Assembly (NCBI GenBank): GCA_041319085.1
Contig: CP101033.1
Coordinates: 1-52,500, forward strand
Direction: 5' to 3'
DNA length: 52,500 nucleotides
Source of the DNA: Aeromonas veronii
GTDB taxonomy: Bacteria; Pseudomonadota; Gammaproteobacteria; Enterobacterales; Aeromonadaceae
The notes beneath the pieces were generated by a model. That model worked only from the letters and a program-made list of their open reading frames with translations. It made no database searches and was not told the origin of the DNA. Shown piece by piece: positions 1-11,006 of this stretch. The number at the start of each line of letters is the position of its first letter. Within the stretch, counting starts at the first letter, position 1. Made by a program: the position numbers and the translations under genes.

Positions 1-1302
1 ATGTGGATCCGGCCGCTTCAAGCGGAGTTGAGTGACAATACTCTGACCCTGTATGCACCGAATCGCTTCGTTCTGGACTGGGTACGAGACAAGTATCTCA
101 TCCGGGTTAACGGCATCATCAACGAACTCTGCGGGGTCGACGGCCCCGCCCTGCGTTTTGATATCGGCAATCGTCCCCATCCAGTCGCTGTCGCCAGAGC
201 GCCGGTACAGGGTGCCGCGCCTGTGAATAACTTGCAGAAGAGCTGGGAAAGCAAGGCTGAAGCCAAGCCCGAGCCGAACCACAAGAGCAACACCAACGTG
301 AACTATACCTTCGAGAATTTCGTCGAGGGTAAGTCCAACCAGTTGGCGCGTGCGGCTGCCCGTCAGGTAGCGGACAATCCGGGTGGTGCTTACAACCCGC
401 TGTTCCTCTATGGCGGCACCGGCCTGGGTAAAACCCATCTGTTGCACGCCGTTGGCAATGCCATCAAGGAGAGTAAAAAAGATGCCAAAGTCATCTATAT
501 GCACTCCGAGCGGTTTGTTCAGGACATGGTGAAAGCGCTGCAAAACAACGCCATTGAAGAGTTCAAGCGTTACTACCGCAGCGTCGATGCCTTGCTCATC
601 GATGACATCCAGTTCTTCGCCAACAAGGAGCGCTCCCAGGAGGAGTTCTTCCATACCTTCAATGCCTTGCTGGAAGGAAACCAGCAGATCATCCTGACCT
701 CGGATCGCTATCCGAAGGAGATCAACGGTGTCGAGGATCGCCTCAAGTCCCGCTTCGGCTGGGGCCTGACCGTGGCGATCGAACCGCCTGAGCTGGAGAC
801 CCGCGTCGCGATCCTGATGCGCAAGGCAGACGAGAACCAGATCCATCTGCCGGACGAAGTGGCCTTCTTCATCGCCAAACGTCTGCGATCCAACGTCCGT
901 GAACTGGAAGGCGCCCTCAACCGGGTGATCGCCAACGCCAACTTCACCGGCCGTGCCATCAACATCGATTTCGTGCGCGAAGCGCTGCGCGACCTGTTGG
1001 CACTGCAGGAGAAGCTGGTCACCATCGACAATATCCAGAAGACGGTGGCGGAGTACTACAAGATCAAGCTGGCGGATCTGCTCTCCAAGCGGCGTTCCCG
1101 CTCTGTTGCCCGTCCGCGCCAACTGGCGATGGCGCTGGCCAAGGAGCTGACCAACCACAGTTTGCCGGAGATAGGTGATGCCTTTGGTGGCCGTGACCAC
1201 ACTACCGTTCTTCATGCCTGCCGTAAGATCGAGCAGCTGAAGGAGGAGAGTCACGACATCAAGGAGGACTACTCCAACCTGATCCGTACTCTTTCTTCCT
1301 GA
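1..1302 (+). CDS. dnaA: Chromosomal replication initiator DnaA (5'-truncated by window edge)
   Basis: DnaA binds DnaA boxes at oriC, melts the origin and loads DnaB. The reading frame is open from base 1. The first visible residues ([10 protein letters not shown]) correspond to about residue 24 of E. coli DnaA, so some 23 codons lie outside the window and the ATG at base 1 is an internal Met. Visible parts, in local numbering: remaining domain I about 1-60, a linker to about 100, the AAA+ domain with Walker A GGTGLGKT (138-145) and Walker B LLIDDIQF, and the C-terminal DNA-binding signature [14 protein letters not shown]. It is first in the dnaA-dnaN-recF-gyrB cluster. The dnaA promoter is not in the window. 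The last codons are partly duplicated downstream (see the 1266-1391 repeat). Confidence 0.98.
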   Translation: MWIRPLQAELSDNTLTLYAPNRFVLDWVRDKYLIRVNGIINELCGVDGPALRFDIGNRPHPVAVARAPVQGAAPVNNLQKSWESKAEAKPEPNHKSNTNVNYTFENFVEGKSNQLARAAARQVADNPGGAYNPLFLYGGTGLGKTHLLHAVGNAIKESKKDAKVIYMHSERFVQDMVKALQNNAIEEFKRYYRSVDALLIDDIQFFANKERSQEEFFHTFNALLEGNQQIILTSDRYPKEINGVEDRLKSRFGWGLTVAIEPPELETRVAILMRKADENQIHLPDEVAFFIAKRLRSNVRELEGALNRVIANANFTGRAINIDFVREALRDLLALQEKLVTIDNIQKTVAEYYKIKLADLLSKRRSRSVARPRQLAMALAKELTNHSLPEIGDAFGGRDHTTVLHACRKIEQLKEESHDIKEDYSNLIRTLSS

Positions 1303-1391
1303 TAACGGAACGGAGTGGACAGATGCAGCGCGAATATTCCAACCTGATCCGAATCTTTTCCTCCTAATCACAACGGAGAGCACAGATGCAG
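1266..1391 (+). repeat. Imperfect tandem duplication of the dnaA end/dnaN start junction (two copies of about 63-65 bp)
   Basis: Copy 1 (about 1266-1328) holds the dnaA C-terminal codons YSNLIR..SS, the stop, a CGGAG ribosome-binding site and ATGCAG. Copy 2 (about 1331-1391) repeats this order: YSNLIR..SS codons, TAA, CGGAG and the true dnaN ATGCAG. The TCCAACCTGATCCG blocks start at 1273 and 1338 (offset 65). The ATGs are at 1323 and 1386 (offset 63), so about 2 nt were lost. The result is a 14-codon mini-ORF at 1323-1367 (MQREYSNLIRIFSS), beginning like DnaN and ending like DnaA, between the two genes. Whether it is translated is unknown. Confidence 0.85.
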
Positions 1392-2489
1392 CTCGAAATT
1401 AGCCGTGAGGCCCTGTTACGTCCTCTGCAACTGGTGTCCGGCGCCCTCGGCGGCCGACCGACCCTGCCGATCCTCGGCAACGTGCTGCTTGATGTCAGCA
1501 ACGGTCTGCTGTCACTGACCGGTACCGATCTCGAAGTAGAGATGATCGGTCAGGTCTATCTGAACGGGGCCAGCGAAGATGGCCGCACCACAGTTCCGGC
1601 GCGCAAGCTGCTGGATATCTGCCGTGGTCTGCCGGAAGGCGCCGAGATCCGTCTCAATACCGAAGGTGAGCGCCTGATCATCCGGTCCGGTCGCTCCCGC
1701 TTCAACCTCTCGACCCTGCCGGCAACCGAGTATCCGAACATCGAGGATTGGGAATCCGTGCTCGAGTTCGATATCAGCCAGCTGGAGCTGAAGAAGCTGA
1801 TCGATGCGACCCAGTTCTCCATGGCCAGCCAGGACGTGCGTTACTACCTGAACGGCATGCTGTTCGAGAGCGAAGGTCACGGTCTGCGCACCGTGGCGAC
1901 CGACGGTCACCGTCTGGCCACCTGCCGCCGCGAGGTAGTAGGGGAATCGCTGCCCGATCATCAGGTTATCCTGCCGCGTAAAGGGGTACTGGAGCTGGTG
2001 CGTCTGCTGGAAGCGGAGGACAAGCCGGTACGTCTGCAGATCGGTCGCAGCAACCTGCGTGCTGCCCTCGATGGCTTCATCTTCACCTCCAAGCTGGTGG
2101 ATGGCCGCTTCCCGGACTGGCGCCGCGTCATTCCGCGCAACAGCGACAAAGCCCTGATCGCCGGTCGTGAGGATCTGCGTCAGGCGTTTGCCCGTGCCGC
2201 CATCCTCTCCAACGAGAAATTCCGTGGAGTGCGTCTCAATCTGCAGGAAAACCTGCTGCGCATCACCGCCAACAACCCGGAACAGGAAGAAGCCGAAGAG
2301 CTGCTTGACGTACAATATGCCGCTGGCGAGATGGAGATCGGCTTTAACGTCTCTTATGTGCTCGACGTGCTGAATACGTTAAAATGTGACCAAATTCGGA
2401 TTAGCCTGAGCGATTCCATCAGCAGTGCCATTATTGAGGATTTTGAACATCAGGATGCTCAGTACGTGGTGATGCCGATGCGGATCTAG
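1386..2489 (+). CDS. dnaN: DNA polymerase III beta sliding clamp
   Basis: DnaN is the processivity clamp; it forms a dimeric ring around DNA and tethers Pol III, MutS and other partners. The 367 residues match the usual gammaproteobacterial length of 366-367. The N-terminus MQLEISREALLRPLQLVSGAL and the C-terminal tail ending YVVMPMRI, with the clamp signature GVRLNLQENLLRITANNPEQ near residue 280-300, are typical. The ATG is preceded by CGGAGAG at 7-8 nt. It follows dnaA after 83 bp that hold a decayed copy of its own start region, and recF starts 2 bp after its stop, so co-transcription is likely. Confidence 0.98.
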   Translation: MQLEISREALLRPLQLVSGALGGRPTLPILGNVLLDVSNGLLSLTGTDLEVEMIGQVYLNGASEDGRTTVPARKLLDICRGLPEGAEIRLNTEGERLIIRSGRSRFNLSTLPATEYPNIEDWESVLEFDISQLELKKLIDATQFSMASQDVRYYLNGMLFESEGHGLRTVATDGHRLATCRREVVGESLPDHQVILPRKGVLELVRLLEAEDKPVRLQIGRSNLRAALDGFIFTSKLVDGRFPDWRRVIPRNSDKALIAGREDLRQAFARAAILSNEKFRGVRLNLQENLLRITANNPEQEEAEELLDVQYAAGEMEIGFNVSYVLDVLNTLKCDQIRISLSDSISSAIIEDFEHQDAQYVVMPMRI

Positions 2490-2491
2490 TC

Positions 2492-6003
<3,512 letters not shown>

Positions 6004-6024
6004 TCGACGCAGTCAGCCAGCAAT

Positions 6025-6056
6025 AAGCCGCTCCATGTGAGCGGCTTTTTCGTTTT
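6025..6056 (+). terminator. Intrinsic terminator after gyrB
   Basis: Stem GCCGCTC / GAGCGGC with loop CATGT (6027-6045) is followed by TTTTTCGTTTT. It closes the dnaA-gyrB cluster. Confidence 0.9.
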
Positions 6057-6075
6057 CAGGGGCAGGGAAATCGTA

Positions 6076-6091
6076 CGTTCCACGTGAAACA
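6076..6091. promoter_or_regulatory. parS-like site 2
   Basis: CGTTCCACGTGAAACA matches the parS core GTTNCACGTGNAAC at every fixed position. It deviates only at the first base and is asymmetric at the C/A positions. It lies in the short gap between the gyrB terminator and the end of the minus-strand GlxA-type regulator. Confidence 0.75.
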
Positions 6092-6104
6092 TCAAATCTG
6101 TGCA

Positions 6105-7064
6105 TCAGGAGTTATGGCCGCGAAAAGATCGTCGCCACTCACTGGGGGAGATGGCAAAGCGGGATCGGAAGTGATTGCGCAGGGAGGTGGCACTCTTGAA
6201 GCCGACCAGCTCGGCAATGCGATCGATGGAATGGCCGCTTACCTCCAGCAGCTCCTGACTGCGCCTGAGCCGCTCCGCCAGCAGCCATTCACCCACCGAG
6301 AGGCCGGTTGCCTGATGAAAACGGCGGGTAAAGGTGCGTCGACTCATCAGGGTGTGATCTGCCAGAGAGTCCAGGGTATGGGGCTCGGCCAGATGGGCAC
6401 GCAGGTGATCGAGCAACTGGTTCATCCGGACATCGCGGGTGGAGGCAGGTACCGGCTGCTCGATAAACTGGGCCTGACCACCTTCCCGGTGGGGCGGGAT
6501 CACCAGCCGCCTCGCCACCTTGTTGGCGATGGCCGAGCCGTGGTACTGGCGCACCAGATAGAGACAGCAGTCCAGTCCGGCGGCGGTGCCTGCCGAGGTG
6601 ACTAGCCCATCATCATCGACATAGAGGGCATTGGTATCGAGCTGCACGCAGGGAAAGCGGCGGCAGAAATCCTGCTCGTACTCCCAGTGGGTCGATGCCT
6701 TGCGACCATTGAGTAGTCCGGCATAGGCGAGCACATAGGTGCCGAGACAGAGCCCGACCAGTCGGGCACCTCTGGCTCTGGCGGCAATCAGGGCATCGAG
6801 CAGCGCTGCGGGTGGCTGTGCTGCCGGGTCGTGCCAGAAGGGGATAACGATGATCTCCGCCTCGGCCAGCACCTCCAGCCCATAGGAGGCCTGAATGGTG
6901 AAGCCTTGTGCCGAGTGTGCGTGGCGGTTGCCATCGCCGCAGCAGATCTTGAGCTCGAACAGCGGCTGGCCCGGCAGGATATCGCCGAAGATGAGGCAGG
7001 GGACGGCGCAGTGAAAAGGGCTGAAGTGATCGAAGGTCACCACGGCAACGATCGGGGTGGGCAT
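6105..7064 (-). CDS. GlxA-family transcriptional regulator (DJ-1/PfpI domain plus AraC-type HTH)
   Basis: This 319-residue protein has an N-terminal DJ-1/PfpI-like domain (about 1-180, with GLCLGTYVLAYAGLL at the nucleophile elbow) and a C-terminal AraC double HTH (about 220-315, with DSLADHTLMSRRTFTRRFHQATGLS and ELVGFKSATSLRNHFR). This is the GlxA/FtrA/ArgR-like architecture; such proteins activate catabolic or detoxification genes, but the ligand cannot be told here. The ATG follows GGAG at 8 nt. The MBL-fold gene upstream on the same strand is 95 bp away, separated by a large hairpin, so a shared transcript is uncertain. Confidence 0.9.
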   Translation of the reverse strand: MPTPIVAVVTFDHFSPFHCAVPCLIFGDILPGQPLFELKICCGDGNRHAHSAQGFTIQASYGLEVLAEAEIIVIPFWHDPAAQPPAALLDALIAARARGARLVGLCLGTYVLAYAGLLNGRKASTHWEYEQDFCRRFPCVQLDTNALYVDDDGLVTSAGTAAGLDCCLYLVRQYHGSAIANKVARRLVIPPHREGGQAQFIEQPVPASTRDVRMNQLLDHLRAHLAEPHTLDSLADHTLMSRRTFTRRFHQATGLSVGEWLLAERLRRSQELLEVSGHSIDRIAELVGFKSATSLRNHFRSRFAISPSEWRRSFRGHNS

Positions 7065-7125
7065 TATGTTGGCTCCTCTCTGTGCACAGACTACTCATCA
7101 TAAGCGTCTGGCAGTGAAAGCCGAA

Positions 7126-7153
7126 GGGCCATGCGAACTGTTCGGCATGGCCC
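7126..7153 (-). terminator. Large hairpin between the MBL hydrolase and GlxA-type genes
   Basis: GGGCCATG-CGAAC / GTTCG-GCATGGCCC forms a near-perfect stem of about 13 bp with a single bulge and almost no loop, just past the stop of the minus-strand MBL gene. The minus-strand sequence after it is only weakly T-rich, so it may be a terminator, a processing stem or a partial barrier. Confidence 0.55.
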
Positions 7154-7159
7154 AGTCAG

Positions 7160-7930
7160 TTACAGCGAGAGAGCCTCGCCATCCGCCGGTATCCGCACCC
7201 GATCCATCATGCCTCGCTCGGTCAGATAGGTATGAAGTTCCTGACGTGACAGCACGGCATGGTTGACCGCCTCCATATGGCTGGCGATCAGCGTGGCCTG
7301 CGGTGCGGCCTGATATACGGCGGCGACATCCTCCTTGCCCATGATGATGGAACCTAGCCCGGGCACCTGTGCATCGCCGCAGTTGAGGATGATGACCTCG
7401 GGCTGCTGCTGTTGCAGGGCTTGCTCGACCCGGGGATGCCAGATGGTATCACCGGCCAGATAGAGGCACTGCTCATCGGGGTGGGAGAATACCACGCCGC
7501 ACACTTCTCCCATTCGCTCGCCCAGTATCGCCATCAGTTGATCGCTGCCGTGCTGGCCACCGGTTTGCTGCAGGCGAATGCCGGCAAACTCGGGTTGGTC
7601 GCTCAGCAGGCGCACATCCTCAAAGCCACTGGCACGAATGGCATCGGCATCTTTCTGGTGTTGCACCAAGAGCGGCAGATGTTTGGGGATCAGGGCTCTG
7701 GCGGCGTCATCCCAGTGGTCGGGATGGTCGTGGGTGACGATAACGGCATCCACATCGACCAGCTCATCGAGCGGCAGCGGCAGCCCGACCAGCGGATTGC
7801 GCAGCTGGCTGTTGGCAGTGCCCTCAAAGCCGGGGAAGGCACCCTTGGCCGAGAGCATGGGGTCGATCAGAAAGCGGGTACCGGCATAGTTGAGCAGCAA
7901 GGTGGCGTTGCGAACCTGGGTAATCTTCAT
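7160..7930 (-). CDS. MBL-fold metal-dependent hydrolase
   Basis: A 256-residue metallo-beta-lactamase-fold protein with the metal-binding motif VTHDHPDHWDD (H67, H69, D71, H72) and later motifs YLAGDTIW (Asp ligand) and LIASHMEAVNH (His ligand). It resembles UlaG/YtnP-like soluble hydrolases of unknown substrate. I place the start at the ATG giving MKITQVRNATLLLNYAG because GGAG lies 7 nt upstream; the frame is open 21 codons further upstream but those residues do not look like protein of this family. It is transcribed away from the ibpA locus. Confidence 0.88.
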   Translation of the reverse strand: MKITQVRNATLLLNYAGTRFLIDPMLSAKGAFPGFEGTANSQLRNPLVGLPLPLDELVDVDAVIVTHDHPDHWDDAARALIPKHLPLLVQHQKDADAIRASGFEDVRLLSDQPEFAGIRLQQTGGQHGSDQLMAILGERMGEVCGVVFSHPDEQCLYLAGDTIWHPRVEQALQQQQPEVIILNCGDAQVPGLGSIIMGKEDVAAVYQAAPQATLIASHMEAVNHAVLSRQELHTYLTERGMMDRVRIPADGEALSL

Positions 7931-8085
7931 GGGATGGCTCCATGTTGGCTGGTGGATATGCAACCAATTATGGGGCGCTAAGCGAGTTGCCATCAGTGGC
8001 CCACGGGTCGATTATCATCACTATCGGGCCAATAGGTTGATATGCCAAAGGTCGGCGCGCCATTTAAAAAATTTGAAAAAATCCC

Positions 8086-8113
8086 CTTGAAAGGAAAAAG
8101 TGAGCCCCTATAT
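8086..8113 (+). promoter_or_regulatory. Sigma-32 (heat-shock) promoter of ibpA
   Basis: The -35 CTTGAAA (8086-8092) and -10 CCCCTATAT (8105-8113) match the RpoH consensus CTTGAAA/CCCCATNT, with 13 nt between CTTGAA and CCCC. It lies about 100 bp upstream of the first small heat-shock gene and is the only good candidate, so it may also serve the second gene. Confidence 0.85.
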
Positions 8114-8186
8114 AGGTAACAAGGTCAGAACGCTCGACAGAGGTTTCGACCAGGCGCCCGTCCATCAGGAGGGCAAACAATCCGTT

Positions 8187-8203
8187 ATCGCTCATAAGAG
8201 GGT
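8187..8203 (+). promoter_or_regulatory. ROSE-like RNA thermometer at the ibpA start
   Basis: AUCGCUC (8187-8193) can pair with GAGGGU (8198-8203) across loop AUAA, leaving a single unpaired G opposite the Shine-Dalgarno region. The UCGCU element fits the conserved UYGCU of ROSE thermometers, which melt on heating to free the ribosome-binding site of hsp20 genes. The ATG follows 7 nt later. This is a hand fold; neighbouring hairpins were not modelled. Confidence 0.7.
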
Positions 8204-8209
8204 AATACT

Positions 8210-8623
8210 ATGCGTTCTATCGACTTTTCTCCGCTCTATCGTTCTGCCATCGGTTTCGATCGTCTGGCCAATCTCATCGAATCTGCGGCCAGCAATGGCA
8301 ATGCCGGTTATCCCCCCTACAACATCGAGCAGCTGGGTGACAACGACTACCGCATCAGTATGGCGGTGGCAGGCTTTACCCAGGAAGAGCTGGAGCTGAG
8401 CTTCCAGGAAAATCTGTTGACGGTGAAGGGCAACAAGCAGGCCGACACCGGGCGCAACTATCTCTATCAGGGGATTGCCGAACGTGGTTTCGAGCGCCGC
8501 TTCCAGCTGGCCGACTATGTGCGGGTGAAAGGGGCCGACCTGAAAAACGGCTTGCTGCACATCGAGCTGGTGCGTGAAGTGCCCGAGGCGATGAAGCCGC
8601 GTAAGATCGAGATCAACGGCTGA
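8210..8623 (+). CDS. ibpA: Small heat-shock protein, IbpA type (Hsp20)
   Basis: An ATP-independent holdase that coats aggregating proteins for later rescue by DnaK/ClpB. Its 137 residues equal E. coli IbpA in length. The N-terminus [19 protein letters not shown], the alpha-crystallin domain (about 37-125) with [18 protein letters not shown], and the C-terminal IEI anchor in RKIEING are the IbpA hallmarks. A heat-shock promoter and a ROSE-like hairpin precede it. A second paralogue follows 92 bp downstream. Confidence 0.96.
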   Translation: MRSIDFSPLYRSAIGFDRLANLIESAASNGNAGYPPYNIEQLGDNDYRISMAVAGFTQEELELSFQENLLTVKGNKQADTGRNYLYQGIAERGFERRFQLADYVRVKGADLKNGLLHIELVREVPEAMKPRKIEING

Positions 8624-8688
8624 TAGCCTGAATTCACTGAAATTTCAAAATTTCCCGGGTGCCGATGACGGGCCTGTGGAGAGTTGAA

Positions 8689-8712
8689 CCTGTTGCTTAT
8701 TAGAAGGATAGG
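8689..8712 (+). promoter_or_regulatory. ROSE-like RNA thermometer at the second ibp gene
   Basis: CCUGUUGCUU (8689-8698) pairs with AAGGAUAGG (8704-8712) across loop AUUAG, leaving the G of UUGCU unpaired. The stem buries the AAGGA ribosome-binding site 7 nt before the ATG. UUGCU fits the ROSE UYGCU rule. The stem is longer (9 pairs, including G-U) than the one before ibpA, so the two genes may respond at different temperatures. Confidence 0.75.
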
Positions 8713-8715
8713 ATT

Positions 8716-9156
8716 ATGCGTAACCTCGATTTTTCTCATCTCTATTCCAACGCCGTCGGCTTCGAGCGGATGGCCCGTGAGCTGGAAGGTCTGTTCGAGC
8801 AGAAGACCGCCGCTTACCCCCCGTACAATATTGAAAAGCGCGATCAGGATGGCTATCGCATCACGGTCGCTGTGGCTGGCTTCGAGCGCGAAGAGCTGGA
8901 GCTGGAGACCGAAAACGGCACCCTCAAGGTGAAGGGGCGTAAAGGGGCTGCGGCCGGTGAGCGTCAGTTCCTCCATCAGGGAATTGCCGAGCGCGACTTC
9001 GAGCTCGCCTTCAAGCTGAGCCAGCACGTGGAAGTGCAGGGGGCCAAGCTGGAGCATGGTCTGCTGACCATCGATCTGGCTCGTGAGCTGCCGGAGGCGC
9101 TCAAGCCCCGTGCCATCCCCATCGGTAAACCCGATCAGCTGGCGCTGCCCGGCTAA
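8716..9156 (+). CDS. Second small heat-shock protein (IbpA/IbpB family)
   Basis: A 146-residue Hsp20 paralogue of the preceding protein, with the same start (MRNLDFSHLYSNAVGFERM), crystallin core (FLHQGIAERDFELAFKL) and an IPI anchor motif in PRAIPIGKPDQLALPG, but a longer, uncharged tail. It probably forms mixed assemblies with the first protein, as IbpA and IbpB do in E. coli. It could be called ibpB by position, but its sequence is about as close to IbpA, so no symbol is given. It carries its own ROSE-like hairpin and is followed by a terminator. Confidence 0.93.
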   Translation: MRNLDFSHLYSNAVGFERMARELEGLFEQKTAAYPPYNIEKRDQDGYRITVAVAGFEREELELETENGTLKVKGRKGAAAGERQFLHQGIAERDFELAFKLSQHVEVQGAKLEHGLLTIDLARELPEALKPRAIPIGKPDQLALPG

Positions 9157-9182
9157 GCAAACCGGATCGCGATAAACAACAA

Positions 9183-9214
9183 AGGCCTGCAGATGCAGGC
9201 CTCTCTGTTTTTGT
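9183..9214. terminator. Bidirectional terminator between ibp genes and avtA
   Basis: The perfect stem AGGCCTGC / GCAGGCCT with loop AGAT (9183-9202) is followed by CTCTGTTTTT on the plus strand and TTGTTGTTT on the minus strand. It serves two converging genes. Confidence 0.85.
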
Positions 9215-9228
9215 ATCGCTGGATTGGA

Positions 9229-10479
9229 TTAACCAGCGTAGAGGGCGTTTATCTCGTCGGCCAGAATGGCGATGCCGCGGCGCACCAGCTCCTCGCTCTG
9301 GGAGTAGTTGAGGCGGATACACTCCTGACTGTGGCGCCACTCGGGGTCATCGATGCCGGGGAAGAAGTAGTGACCCGGCACGATCAGCAGGTTCTTCGCT
9401 TTCAGTCGCTCATAAAGTTCCTGACAGTGGATCGGCAAGCCTTCAAACCAGAGCCAGAGGAAGAGGGCGCCTTCCGGTTTGTGGATATGGAAGCGCGGGT
9501 CAGGGATCGCTTCGCGCAGCAGTTGCACCGCCAGCTCGGCTTTTTGCTGATAGAAGGGTTTCACCACCTGTTCGCTGAGAGTGATGATATCGCCGCTCTC
9601 GATCATCGGGATGGTGATGGCGGGGCCCAGACTGCCCGGCGCCAGATTGATGATGCCGCTCAGGTTGGTGATGGCCTGAATGATCTTCTCATCGGCGATG
9701 ACGATGCCACAGCGGGTGCCCGGCAGGCCGAGCTTGGAGAGGCTCATGCAGAGGATGGTATTGGCGTTCCAGAACGGCTTGGCTTCGCTGAAGATGATGC
9801 CCGGGAAGGGGACGCCGTAGGCGTTGTCGATCAGCAGCGGAATGCCCTTGTCGCGGGCGATCTGGTCGAGGTGTTCGATCTCTTCGTCGGTCAGCACATT
9901 GCCGGTGGGGTTGGTTGGGCGGGAGACGCAGATCACCCCGATATCGTCACCTACCTGCAGACTCTCGAAATCCACATGGTATTTGAACTGGCCATCTGGC
10001 AGCTTCTCGATGGTGGGCTTGTAGGCCACGAAGTAGTCGTCGGCCAGCGCCGAGTCGGCATAGCCGATGTATTCGGGGGCGAGCGGGAACAGCACCTTCT
10101 TCTTGCGGCCATCGGCAAATTCACCGGCCAGCAGGTTGAACAGGTAGAAGAAGGCATTCTGACTGCCGTTGGTCAGGGCGATATTGCGGGCCGAGATATC
10201 CCATCCCAGCTCCTTGCTGAGCAGGGCGGCCAGCGCCCTGGTGAACCTGTCTTTGCCCTGCGGGCCGTCGTAGTTGGCCATCGCTTTGACCAGCTCGCCG
10301 TTGTTGAGCAGGCTCTTGGCCTCGGCCTGAAAGCGCTCCAGCATGGCGGGGATTGGAGCCGGATTGCCGCCACCCAGCATGATGGCGTCCGGATTGGTCA
10401 GCCCCTGATTGAGGTCATCCATGAGTTGGGTAATACCGGCGTGGCGAGTGAACTTCTCGCCGAACAAGGAAAATTCCAT
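9229..10479 (-). CDS. avtA: Valine--pyruvate aminotransferase
   Basis: A PLP-dependent class I/II aminotransferase that makes alanine from pyruvate using valine as amino donor. Its 416 residues match E. coli AvtA along the whole length: MEFSLFGEKFTRHAGITQLM at the start, then GGGNPAPIP, NYDGPQGK, TNGSQNAFFYLFNL, SRPTNPTGN, IDNAYGVPFPGIIF and the PLP-lysine region CMSLSKLGLPGTR, with EGALFLWLWF near the end. It stands alone between the ibp terminator and a parS-like site. Confidence 0.96.
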   Translation of the reverse strand: MEFSLFGEKFTRHAGITQLMDDLNQGLTNPDAIMLGGGNPAPIPAMLERFQAEAKSLLNNGELVKAMANYDGPQGKDRFTRALAALLSKELGWDISARNIALTNGSQNAFFYLFNLLAGEFADGRKKKVLFPLAPEYIGYADSALADDYFVAYKPTIEKLPDGQFKYHVDFESLQVGDDIGVICVSRPTNPTGNVLTDEEIEHLDQIARDKGIPLLIDNAYGVPFPGIIFSEAKPFWNANTILCMSLSKLGLPGTRCGIVIADEKIIQAITNLSGIINLAPGSLGPAITIPMIESGDIITLSEQVVKPFYQQKAELAVQLLREAIPDPRFHIHKPEGALFLWLWFEGLPIHCQELYERLKAKNLLIVPGHYFFPGIDDPEWRHSQECIRLNYSQSEELVRRGIAILADEINALYAG

Positions 10480-10560
10480 TCGGTGACAGATCCAGAGTCA
10501 GTTACGAAGATGTAGCACCATAGCTCAGTTTAAAAGCGGGTGTCGATCAAAAAGATGGGA

Positions 10561-10576
10561 CGTTCCACGTGGAACA
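10561..10576. promoter_or_regulatory. parS-like site 3
   Basis: CGTTCCACGTGGAACA has a perfect 14-bp palindromic core and differs from site 1 only at its first base. It lies in the 293-bp gap between avtA and the small secreted-protein gene. That gap also holds a 7-bp inverted repeat (TTGCGAT at 10646, ATCGCAA at 10663) and AT-rich DNA, but no other gene. Confidence 0.82.
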
Positions 10577-10772
10577 TGGTGCAAAAAATCAAGCGTGGCT
10601 AAAAGCACCAACTGTTGGTTTAAAAATGACCGAGCAGGATGCATTTTGCGATTCAATTCGGTATCGCAATATAGTTAATTTAAACAAAATCATCATGTTA
10701 TGTATTTTTTGAAGAGTGGCACAACTATTGGAATAGCTATCTGGTCATCTCAACCATACCGGAGCAAACCAG

Positions 10773-11006
10773 ATGAAAAGCCTGATCGCCACCCTGATTG
10801 TGAGTGCCTTGAGCCTGAACGTGATGGCCAACGAGAACCCGCGGCCCGAGCTGGAGAGTGCCCTGCTGGAGCAGGATGTGCAGAGCGAGCTGCAACAGGC
10901 ATCCCATGCCGTGGTGCAGGATGCGCTGCACAATCTCAAACCGCTGGCGCTGGATACCCTGGTGGTGGAGGCGAGTCAGGCTGTGGCGACTCACCCCGAG
11001 AGCTGA
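10773..11006 (+). CDS. Small secreted protein of unknown function
   Basis: I do not recognise this 77-residue protein. It has a good signal peptide (MKSLIATLIVSALSLNVMA, likely cut before NENP), then about 57 mostly helical, acidic residues with no Cys and no known motif. The ATG has GGAG at about 9 nt. Its last 71 bp overlap the converging AraC-type gene on the other strand, which is uncommon and makes either this gene's or the regulator's end worth checking. The signal sequence argues that it is real. Confidence 0.6.
   Translation: MKSLIATLIVSALSLNVMANENPRPELESALLEQDVQSELQQASHAVVQDALHNLKPLALDTLVVEASQAVATHPES

Noticed and set aside
9193..10515. Long plus-strand frame opposite avtA, and similar long frames opposite gor, the RND pump, spoT, yhiN/pyrS and yhjX
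   Set aside because: Shadows of real genes on the other strand; the real genes have complete family signatures.
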